Shown here one piece after another: positions 8,034 to 13,789 of a stretch of DNA of 16,580 nucleotides. The stretch comes from an uncultured Oscillospiraceae bacterium. GTDB lineage: Bacteria; Bacillota; Clostridia; Oscillospirales; Oscillospiraceae. How positions within the stretch are numbered: position 1 is the stretch's first letter; each line of letters begins with the position of its first letter. The position numbers and the translations under genes are program-made. The stretch is taken from assembly GCA_934597345.1 (NCBI GenBank), contig CAKTRJ010000042.1:1-16580 (forward strand), written 5' to 3'. The notes beneath the pieces are model-generated. The model ran no database searches and was not told where the DNA came from. It saw only the letters and a program-made list of their open reading frames with translations.

Positions 8034-8062
8034 ATTATACGGTCTTGTGAAATTTGTGTCAA
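8034..8062 (-). promoter_or_regulatory. Consensus sigma-A promoter of the dehydratase operon
   Basis: On the minus strand, TTGACA at 8062-8057 and TATAAT at 8039-8034 are both perfect matches to the consensus, with the ideal 17-base spacer. Transcription should start near 8027, leaving a leader of about 48 bases before the activator ATG. No promoter of comparable quality was seen inside the operon. Confidence 0.88.
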
Positions 8063-8150
8063 TTATAGATTTCGCCAATCTTTTAACAATTCTTTGTGGA
8101 TTATACCGAGTTACAGTTTAAATGAGCAAAGTGACCGGAGATTTCTGGCG

Positions 8151-8180
8151 AAAAAAGTGCCCGCTTTGGCGGACACTTTT
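8151..8180 (-). terminator. Intrinsic terminator of the small-gene pair
   Basis: On the minus strand a 12-bp stem (AAAAGTGTCCGC with GCGGGCACTTTT, one G-T wobble) has a CAAA loop and continues into a run of six T. It ends the transcript of the two small genes at 8309-8784; the distance from the last stop codon is about 130 bases because an inverted-repeat element lies between. It also insulates the dehydratase operon promoter. Confidence 0.8.
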
Positions 8181-8197
8181 GAAAGACTTCTGATATT

Positions 8198-8286
8198 CTG
8201 TAGGGGGCGGCATCCTCGACGGCCCGCCCATATTACGATGACATTTCGACAAAACAGCGGGGCGTCGAGGACGCCGCCCCCTACAG
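8198..8286. repeat. 89-bp MITE-like inverted-repeat element
   Basis: The two ends are 30-base inverted repeats matching at 28 positions (8198-8227 against 8257-8286), beginning CTGTAGGGGGCGGC. The centre of 29 bases is AT-richer than the arms. There is no coding capacity of note and no clear target-site duplication. It lies in the 3' untranslated region of the small-gene pair, between the stop codon at 8309 and the terminator. Confidence 0.8.
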
Positions 8287-8308
8287 ATGACCACCGACGA
8301 AGCGTAAC

Positions 8309-8530
8309 TCAGGAAAGACCTTCCAGATCGTGCTTGTCCAGATGCATTTTGCGCCACTGGCGGGGAAGGCCCGGCGCGATCAGCGGAAACACATTATCGG
8401 TGTTGGCGGTGGGCTGGATGTTATAGGTGCCGTACATGTTCACCAGCGCCCGCACGTTTTCCGGCGGCGAGGAAAAATCGTGGACGTCCGGCGTGGCGTC
8501 ATGGGGAAATGGCTTATGGCTCTTGGACAT
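8309..8530 (-). CDS. Small hypothetical protein (73 residues)
   Basis: I do not recognise a named family. The protein is 73 residues, soluble, with no membrane segment or signal peptide. It is rich in proline and histidine at the N-terminus (KPFPHDATPDVHDFSSPPE), then has a possible helix (NVRALVNMYGTYN), and a C-terminal part with PLIAPGLPRQWRKMHLDKHD. A coding call is supported by the ribosome binding site AGAGGTGA seven bases before the ATG at 8530 and by its place between a promoter/small-gene unit and an intrinsic terminator. The site is partly inside a hairpin (8540-8564), which may limit translation. It is co-directional with the 66-residue gene 53 bases upstream. Confidence 0.7.
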   Translation of the reverse strand: MSKSHKPFPHDATPDVHDFSSPPENVRALVNMYGTYNIQPTANTDNVFPLIAPGLPRQWRKMHLDKHDLEGLS

Positions 8531-8564
8531 AAAAAATCACCTCTGCCCTTAGTATGGGCAGAGG
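8531..8564 (-). promoter_or_regulatory. Hairpin overlapping the ribosome binding site, followed by T-run
   Basis: On the minus strand, CCTCTGCCC pairs perfectly with GGGCAGAGG around a 7-base loop. The 3' arm supplies the AGAGG of the ribosome binding site of the 73-residue gene, and TGATTTTTT follows directly before its ATG. The structure could therefore hide the binding site or act as a partial terminator between the two small genes. Confidence 0.6.
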
Positions 8565-8583
8565 CGGGGAAAATGATAGCTGG

Positions 8584-8784
8584 TTATTTTTTGTAGATCT
8601 CCGCGTCGAAGTCCCGGACACGCTCGTCACGCTTCACGTCCTGTACATAGACCACGTTGGTCTCGTCAAAGGCCAGACGCATGGCAAAATCCTTGGCCTC
8701 ATAAATATCGTTGGTCTGGAAAAAGTCCCGGAACTCGTCCTCGTTGACGCGGCGCCACATGATATGGAAGCGGTAAGGATCCAT
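8584..8784 (-). CDS. Small hypothetical protein (66 residues)
   Basis: Family not recognised. The 66-residue protein begins MDPYRFHIMWRRVNEDEFRD and is rich in charged and aromatic residues (many Asp, Glu, Arg, Phe, Tyr). It has no membrane segment and no cysteines, and suggests a small mixed alpha/beta fold with strands at FHIMW and TNVVYVQDV. The start ATG at 8784 is preceded by a strong AAGGAGG, and a plausible promoter lies 36 bases further upstream (8820-8848). It is the first gene of a two-gene unit. The divergent DUF1846 gene starts 190 bases away. No function is proposed. Confidence 0.72.
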   Translation of the reverse strand: MDPYRFHIMWRRVNEDEFRDFFQTNDIYEAKDFAMRLAFDETNVVYVQDVKRDERVRDFDAEIYKK

Positions 8785-8819
8785 GGGTGTCCTCCTTGTA
8801 AAAATGGGGTGTATTTTTC

Positions 8820-8848
8820 AGTATATCGCGTTATGGACAAAAAAGCAA
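8820..8848 (-). promoter_or_regulatory. Probable promoter of the two small genes
   Basis: On the minus strand, TTGCTT at 8848-8843 and TATACT at 8825-8820 are 17 bases apart. The -10 box matches consensus at five of six positions, the -35 box at three. Confidence 0.55.
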
Positions 8849-8940
8849 CGGTAGCTTTCGCTAAAATTCAGGGGAATATTTCTACATCCATTCTCTGGGT
8901 GAATTTGGAAAAATCGCTTTCCTCACGGCGGCAGATGGGG

Positions 8941-8946
8941 TATAAT
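8941..8946 (+). promoter_or_regulatory. Probable -10 box for the DUF1846 gene
   Basis: A perfect TATAAT lies 27 bases before the first ATG. No good -35 box is seen at the right distance (TTTCCT at 8918-8923 is poor), so an activator or a weak promoter is possible. The leader would be very short, about 20 bases. Confidence 0.5.
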
Positions 8947-8973
8947 ACCCACCATATTGAATAATGGGGGAAT

Positions 8974-10461
8974 ATGGGGATGAAACTGGGCTTTGACAAC
9001 GAGAAATATCTGACCATGCAGGCAGAGCACATCCGCCAGCGCCGCGCGCAGTTCGGCGGCAAGCTGTATCTGGAGTTCGGCGGCAAGCTGTTTGACGACC
9101 ATCACGCCAGCCGGGTGCTGCCGGGCTTCCAGCCGGACAGCAAGATCCGCATGCTGGGCACCATGAAGGACGAGGTGGAGATCGTGGTGGCCATCTGCGC
9201 CGGAGACATCGAAAAGAGCAAGATGCGGGGCGACCTGGGCATCTCCTATGACGAGGACGTGCTGCGGCTCATCGACGTGTTCCGCTCGCTGGGCTTCTAT
9301 GTGGGCAGCGTGGTCATTACCCAGTACGCCGGGCAGCCCAATGCCGAGGCCTTCATCAAGCGGCTGGAATCCTTGGGTGTGAAGAGCTACAAGCACTATC
9401 CCATCGCCGGGTATCCCTCCGACGTGGCCCATGTGGTGTCCGACGAGGGTCTGGGCCGCAATGAGTACATCGAAACCAGCCGCAGCGTGGTGGTGGTCAC
9501 CGCGCCCGGCCCCGGCAGCGGCAAGATGGCCACCTGTCTGAGCCAGCTGTATCACGAGCATAAGCGGGGCATCCGGGCGGGGTATGCCAAGTATGAGACC
9601 TTCCCCATCTGGAACCTCCCCTTGAAGCATCCGGTGAATCTGGCCTATGAGGCTGCCACCGCCGATCTGAACGACGTGAACATGATCGACCCCTTCCATC
9701 TGGAGGCCTACGGCAAGACCACCGTCAACTATAACCGCGACGTGGAGGTGTTCCCGGTCCTGAACGCCATGTTCCAGAAGATCCAGGGCGAGTCCCCCTA
9801 CAAATCCCCCACGGATATGGGCGTCAACATGGCAGGCTTCGCCATCGTGGACGACGAGGTGTGCCGGACCGCCAGCCGCCATGAGATCGTGCGGCGGTAC
9901 TATACCGCCGCCTGCGACCGGGTGAAGGGCAAGTGCGACGAGAGCGTGGTACGGAAGCTGGAGCTGCTGATGCAGCAGGCCCATGTGTCGCCGGAGCAGT
10001 GCCCCGCCGTGGTGGCCAGCCTGAAAAAGGCGGAGGAGACCGGCACCGTGGCCGGCGCGCTGACGCTGCCGGACGGCACGGTGGTGACGGGCAAGACCTC
10101 GTCTCTGCTGGGCGCTTCCGCGGCGCTGCTGCTGAACGCGCTGAAGCATCTGGCGGGCATCGACCACAAGCTGGAGCTGATCCCCTCCTCCGTTATTGCA
10201 CCCATCAGCGAGATGAAAATTGGCTATCTGGGCCACCACAATCCCCGGCTGCACTCGGACGAGGTGTTGCTGGCGCTGGCGATCTCCGGTTTGACCAATC
10301 CGCTGGCGGCTATGGTGCAGGCACAGCTGAAGAATCTGAAGGGCTGTGACGCGCATTTCTCGGTGATCATCTCCGAGGAGGATGTAAAGCTGTACAAGCG
10401 GCTGGGGATCAACGTCAGCTGCGAGCCCAAGTATGAGATCAAGAAGCTGTATCATAAATAA
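8974..10461 (+). CDS. DUF1846 family protein
   Basis: The 495-residue protein matches the DUF1846 (UPF0371) family along its full length, including the opening KLGFDNEKYLTMQAEHIRQR. The biological role of the family is not established. Visible features are an N-terminal alpha/beta domain, a glycine-rich P-loop-like motif VTAPGPGSGKM at about 175-185 that resembles but does not fit the Walker A rule, and a C-terminal domain with LHSDEVLLALAISGL. Two starts are possible: ATG at 8974 (GGGGG four bases before it) or ATG at 8980, which gives MKLGFDN and agrees better with the usual family start; neither has a strong ribosome binding site. The gene is alone on the plus strand, with its own -10 box and intrinsic terminator. 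Confidence 0.9.
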   Translation: MGMKLGFDNEKYLTMQAEHIRQRRAQFGGKLYLEFGGKLFDDHHASRVLPGFQPDSKIRMLGTMKDEVEIVVAICAGDIEKSKMRGDLGISYDEDVLRLIDVFRSLGFYVGSVVITQYAGQPNAEAFIKRLESLGVKSYKHYPIAGYPSDVAHVVSDEGLGRNEYIETSRSVVVVTAPGPGSGKMATCLSQLYHEHKRGIRAGYAKYETFPIWNLPLKHPVNLAYEAATADLNDVNMIDPFHLEAYGKTTVNYNRDVEVFPVLNAMFQKIQGESPYKSPTDMGVNMAGFAIVDDEVCRTASRHEIVRRYYTAACDRVKGKCDESVVRKLELLMQQAHVSPEQCPAVVASLKKAEETGTVAGALTLPDGTVVTGKTSSLLGASAALLLNALKHLAGIDHKLELIPSSVIAPISEMKIGYLGHHNPRLHSDEVLLALAISGLTNPLAAMVQAQLKNLKGCDAHFSVIISEEDVKLYKRLGINVSCEPKYEIKKLYHK

Positions 10462-10477
10462 ATGAACATTTACGAAT

Positions 10478-10506
10478 AAAAACAGGCGGCACTGCCGCCT
10501 GTTTTT
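10478..10506 (+). terminator. Intrinsic terminator of the DUF1846 gene
   Basis: The stem AAAACAGGCGGC with GCCGCCTGTTTT around an ACT loop is followed by T, 17 bases after the stop codon. The A-run on the other side means it could also work on the minus strand. Confidence 0.88.
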
Positions 10507-10565
10507 ATGTTGTGGAGATGGATGCAGGGACCTCCTGCGCTGCGGCCAACTACCGATTATGTGTT

Positions 10566-10651
10566 GTAGGGCGCGATGCCCACATCGCGCCGCCCGGTTT
10601 ACGAGAATTCTTTCGATGTGTCGGCGGGCCGATGTGGGCATCGGCCCCTAC
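10566..10651. repeat. 86-bp MITE-like inverted-repeat element
   Basis: The left arm (10566-10596) starts GTAGGGCGCGATGCCCACAT; the right arm (10625-10651), read on the other strand, starts GTAGGGGCCGATGCCCACAT. The arms differ by a 4-base length change and a few substitutions. Each arm is itself a hairpin (CGATG-CCCA-CATCG core). Size and GTAGGG ends match the element at 8198-8286, but the inner sequence differs. No coding capacity is seen. Confidence 0.75.
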
Positions 10652-10666
10652 GAAGGCTTTTACACC

Positions 10667-10712
10667 CAACGGATGCGTGTACCCCAAGGGCACTTGTTCC
10701 GCTTCGTTCCAC
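10667..10712. repeat. Dispersed 46-bp repeat, copy B
   Basis: This is an ungapped match to 283-328 with 42 of 46 identical bases, in the same orientation. It lies between the inverted-repeat element and the palindrome next to the spoIIID stop. Confidence 0.85.
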
Positions 10713-10740
10713 AGCGCCGCCGTCCGCAAGCCTTTTGGCA

Positions 10741-10760
10741 GCAAAATCGCAAGATTTTGC
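10741..10760. repeat. Palindrome next to the spoIIID stop codon
   Basis: A perfect 8-bp stem (GCAAAATC with GATTTTGC) has a GCAA loop and lies six bases after the spoIIID stop. On the minus strand it is not followed by a T-run, so terminator function is doubtful. Its position mirrors that of the palindromes after etfB. Confidence 0.7.
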
Positions 10761-10766
10761 GCCAGT

Positions 10767-11033
10767 TTATTTTCCCTTGTATTTCCGCCGGGTGGCAAGG
10801 CCACCGCGGATATGGCGCTGGGCCTTGTTTTCCTCCAGCAGCGCCTTTACTTGCAGCCACAGCGGCCGGTTGTACAGCGGCAGCCGCTCGCTGATATCCT
10901 TATGGACGGTGGATTTGCTGATACCGAATTTTTTGGCAGCGTCCCGCACTGTCGTCCGGTTCTCTATCAGGTAAAGAGCCAGTTCTTCGGCCCGTTGCTC
11001 CAGATTCTCTTTGATAGCGCACCACTCCTTCAA
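10767..11033 (-). CDS. spoIIID: Sporulation transcriptional regulator SpoIIID
   Basis: SpoIIID is a small DNA-binding regulator of the mother-cell program during sporulation. The protein matches the family through its whole core: TTVRDAAKKFGISKSTVHKDISERLP is the helix-turn-helix, and KAQRHIRGGLATRRKYK is the basic C-terminal region. The start is uncertain. A TTG at 11033 gives 88 residues, but it has no ribosome binding site, and the codons after it contain AAGGAG (11030-11025). That site sits nine bases before an in-frame ATC (11015-11013), from which the protein would begin KENLEQRAEELA after the initiator, just where family members usually start. So either a rare AUC start is used or an ATG has been lost. 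A sequence CATATAGT at 11049-11042 on the minus strand resembles a sigma-E -10 box, weakly supported. It follows the aldolase gene by about 100 bases. Confidence 0.88.
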   Translation of the reverse strand: MKEWCAIKENLEQRAEELALYLIENRTTVRDAAKKFGISKSTVHKDISERLPLYNRPLWLQVKALLEENKAQRHIRGGLATRRKYKGK

Positions 11034-11136
11034 GCAGTACCACTATATGAGCCGGAGCGTGGGAAAAGAACGGAAAATCCACAGGCACAGGGGAGAAATA
11101 AGAAACTAAATAATCGTTCAGAATCGAAAAGCGGGC

Positions 11137-11907
11137 TTATTGGCCGCGGCTGGCGGCGATCTGGGCCTTGATGCCGGCGATGATCAGCGCGGCGTCGATG
11201 CTCATGGCTACGCCGTCATAGCCCTGGGCGAAGCGGGCGGCGGCGCCCGCGCCGTCACCGGCAAAGATCAGGCAGGGCTTCCCGGCAACGCGGCAGGCGG
11301 ACAGGATGCGCACCAGCGCCGCACAGAACTGCGGATTTTCAAAATCGCCGGGCATGCCCATGGAGATGGACAGGTCAAAGGGGCCGATAAAGATGCCGTC
11401 CACGCCCTCCATGGAGACGATGGTCTCGATCTCCGCCAGCGCCTCCGCCGTTTCGCACTGGGGAATCACCAGCGTCTCGGCGTTGAAGTGGGCCATGGTG
11501 TCCAGCACGCCGCACTGGGGATCGGTGCCCCAGCCGTCCTTGCGGGAGGGGCAGAAGCCCCGCTGTCCCACGGGAGCGTATTTGGCGAAGCTGACGATGC
11601 GGCGGACCTCCTCGGCGCTGCGGACATCAGGGATGATGAGCCCCTGCACGCCCACGTCCAGCAGCTTCAGAATGGCGGGACGGCTGATCTCCCGCACGCG
11701 GGCCAAGGGCGTCACGTTCCGCAGTTCCGCGGCCCGCACCATGGAAGCGGTGGTCTCCGCCTCTACGGGGCTGTGCTCATTGTCCAGAATGACAAAGTCC
11801 AGACCGGCGCAGCCCAGACATTCCACCACGGCGGGGCTGCCGGTGCCGACGAAGGTGCCGAGGGGCTGCCGGCCCTGTGCCAGCTTTTCTTTCAAGGTGT
11901 TGTGCAT
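11137..11907 (-). CDS. HpcH/HpaI family aldolase
   Basis: A class II pyruvate-type aldolase of 256 residues, the usual family length. The family cleaves 4-hydroxy-2-oxoacids (for example 4-hydroxy-2-oxoheptanedioate or 2-dehydro-3-deoxyglucarate) to pyruvate and an aldehyde using a divalent metal. Seen in the sequence: LDNEHSP with His45 (catalytic base position), Arg70 in PLARV, Glu152 in IPQCET and Asp178 in IGPFDLSISMG (metal ligands), with spacing as in HpaI. The start ATG at 11907 has AAGGAGG at good spacing and a plausible promoter. No pathway partner is next to it, so the substrate is unknown. Its neighbours are spoIIID downstream and the terminator of the ABC transporter operon upstream. 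No terminator is seen between it and spoIIID, so read-through is possible. Confidence 0.9.
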   Translation of the reverse strand: MHNTLKEKLAQGRQPLGTFVGTGSPAVVECLGCAGLDFVILDNEHSPVEAETTASMVRAAELRNVTPLARVREISRPAILKLLDVGVQGLIIPDVRSAEEVRRIVSFAKYAPVGQRGFCPSRKDGWGTDPQCGVLDTMAHFNAETLVIPQCETAEALAEIETIVSMEGVDGIFIGPFDLSISMGMPGDFENPQFCAALVRILSACRVAGKPCLIFAGDGAGAAARFAQGYDGVAMSIDAALIIAGIKAQIAASRGQ

Positions 11908-11944
11908 TGCGGTTCCTCCTTATTGTTATCGTTCTTTTGCGTGT

Positions 11945-11973
11945 ATTGTACGACAAAAGGCTTCCGGGTGCAA
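11945..11973 (-). promoter_or_regulatory. Probable promoter of the aldolase gene
   Basis: On the minus strand, TTGCAC at 11973-11968 and TACAAT at 11950-11945 are 17 bases apart. The -10 box matches at five of six positions. The leader is about 35 bases. Confidence 0.55.
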
Positions 11974-11984
11974 GAGGGGATATA

Positions 11985-12016
11985 AAAAGGAGCGTTTCGA
12001 TGAAACGCTCTTTTTT
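11985..12016. terminator. Bidirectional intrinsic terminator
   Basis: The 9-bp stem GAGCGTTTC with GAAACGCTC and a 3-base loop has A5 on the left and T6 on the right. On the minus strand it lies 15 bases after the stop of the second ABC transporter gene and ends that operon; the plus strand form would also work. Confidence 0.88.
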
Positions 12017-12031
12017 ATAAATATACGGGGA

Positions 12032-13786
12032 TCACTCCGCGGCGATGCGCCAGCCCTCCGCCTGCTGGCGGATGGCGGTGAAGCGCTGATACAGGCCGTC
12101 CTGCTGCACCAGCTCCGCGTGGGTGCCGCGCTGGGCAATGCGGCCATCCTCCACCACCAGGATCTGGTCGGCGTTCTGGATGGTGGCCAGACGGTGGGCG
12201 ATGGTGATGATGGTCTTGCCCCGTGTCAGCTCAGCGATGGCCTGCTGGATCAGGTGCTCGTTCTCCGGATCGATGCTGGCGGTGGCCTCGTCCAGAATGA
12301 TGATGGGGGCGTTTTTCAGAATGGCGCGGGCGATGGAGATGCGCTGCTTCTCACCGCCGGAGAGGGTGCCGCCGCCCTCACCCACCACGGTGTCATAGCC
12401 GTTGGGCAGCGCCATGATGAAATCGTGGCAGCGGGCCTTTTTGGCGGCCTCGATCATCTCCGCCTCGGTGGCGTCGGGCTTGCCGAAGAGGATGTTGGCC
12501 CGGATAGTGTCGTGGAACAGGTACACGTTCTGGAACACCATGGAGATGTTGCTGAGCAGGCTGTCACAGGTGAACTCCTTCAGGCCGTGGCCGCCCACGG
12601 TGATGTGGCCGGACTGGGGATCGTAGAACCGGGCCAGCAGACTGCAAATGGTAGTCTTGCCGCTGCCGGAGGGGCCGACGATGGCGGTGGAGGTCTTTTC
12701 AGGGATGGTGAAGGAGACGTCCTTCAGCACCTGACGGGAATCGTAGCCGAAGCTGACGCCGTCAAAGGTGATGTCGAAGTGCTCCGGCTTTACGTCCCTG
12801 CCGTCGGCGTCGATGAGGCTCTCGCCCCGCAGGGCGTCCAGCTGATCCATGGCGTCGTCAATGACGCCCAGGGTGTGGGCACTGTCGCTGAGGGGCTCCA
12901 GACTGGCGAAGATGCTGAAGGAGAAGAACACGAACATCAGCATCAGGGAGAAGCTCATCTCACCCCGCAGGCACTGGAGCGCCGACGCCAGCGCCAGTCC
13001 CACGCTGCCGCATTTCAGGGCTAGCAGGTGCAGGGCGTTGCCGGGGACGTAGCCCCACTCGATCTTCAGATGGATCTTCTTACTGTCGGAGATGGCGCTG
13101 GTGACGGCATCCATGGACGCGCCGCTCCTGCCGAAGGATTTTACCACCGCAAGGCCCCGGGCGTACTCGATGATCGCGCCGGTCATGTCCCGGTTGGCCT
13201 GGGCCTCCACGGGGGAGTTGATGCGGCTGTAATGGGAGATCAGCAGCATGCACAGCAGGGACAGCAGCGCGGCGGCCAGCGCGATCAGCGCCGTAACGGG
13301 GCTGCACACGGCAAGGCATACGAAGATCACCAGGAAGTTCAGATAGCCGCCCACAAAGTTGTCGATCATGCGGATGCCCATGTTCTCCAGCGTGGACAGG
13401 CCCGTGGTGATGGAGCTTAAAATGTTGCCGGTGCTGACCTGCTGGAAGTAGCCCAGCGACACGCGCTTCAGCGCGTCACCGATGGCCAGACGGTCGCGGG
13501 CGGTCAGCTGATAGCTGATGGGCTCCTGCAGCCGGGCGCGGAAGTAGTCAAAGAGGAAGCGGAGCAGCACCAGCACGATTTGAATGACGATGCATTTCCA
13601 GATCCACGAGGTGTCGAAGGGCGTTCCGGCCTTCTGGGACTCGATCAGCAGGCCCACGGTGTAGGCGGCCAGCGCCAGCGGCATGGCGGCGAAAATGTGG
13701 GAGAAGAAGGTCATGACGAAGCCCAGATACAGCTTGCCTTTGAACTCGCCGCACCAGTCGATGATACGTTTTACAGTCTTGAACAT
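12032..13786 (-). CDS. ABC exporter half-transporter (permease fused to ATPase)
   Basis: The 584-residue protein combines an N-terminal six-helix membrane domain (about 1-310) with a C-terminal ATPase domain, the normal type I exporter layout. ATPase motifs are all present: Walker A GPSGSGKT at 371-378, Q-loop Gln419, signature LSGGEKQR from 475, Walker B IIILDEAT at 495-502 and switch His531. The catalytic Glu500 is intact. The start ATG at 13786 lies three bases after the stop of the preceding half-transporter, with AAAGGAGG inside the end of that gene, so the two are probably translationally coupled and form a heterodimer. Substrate is unknown; such pairs next to a TetR regulator often export drugs, lipids or toxic metabolites. 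An intrinsic terminator follows. Confidence 0.92.
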   Translation of the reverse strand: MFKTVKRIIDWCGEFKGKLYLGFVMTFFSHIFAAMPLALAAYTVGLLIESQKAGTPFDTSWIWKCIVIQIVLVLLRFLFDYFRARLQEPISYQLTARDRLAIGDALKRVSLGYFQQVSTGNILSSITTGLSTLENMGIRMIDNFVGGYLNFLVIFVCLAVCSPVTALIALAAALLSLLCMLLISHYSRINSPVEAQANRDMTGAIIEYARGLAVVKSFGRSGASMDAVTSAISDSKKIHLKIEWGYVPGNALHLLALKCGSVGLALASALQCLRGEMSFSLMLMFVFFSFSIFASLEPLSDSAHTLGVIDDAMDQLDALRGESLIDADGRDVKPEHFDITFDGVSFGYDSRQVLKDVSFTIPEKTSTAIVGPSGSGKTTICSLLARFYDPQSGHITVGGHGLKEFTCDSLLSNISMVFQNVYLFHDTIRANILFGKPDATEAEMIEAAKKARCHDFIMALPNGYDTVVGEGGGTLSGGEKQRISIARAILKNAPIIILDEATASIDPENEHLIQQAIAELTRGKTIITIAHRLATIQNADQILVVEDGRIAQRGTHAELVQQDGLYQRFTAIRQQAEGWRIAAE

Positions 13787-13789
13787 GGT

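Noticed and set aside
8118..8357. Short minus-strand frame (79 codons)
   Set aside because: It is built from the inverted-repeat element and the terminator, and overlaps the end of the better supported 73-residue gene.
8923..10641. Long minus-strand open frame (572 codons) opposite the DUF1846 gene
   Set aside because: It is antisense to a well-supported family gene, runs through its terminator and the inverted-repeat element, and has low-complexity composition.
11306..13024. Long plus-strand open frame (572 codons) across the aldolase, terminator and ABC gene
   Set aside because: It crosses a strong bidirectional terminator and is antisense to two genes with full family motifs.
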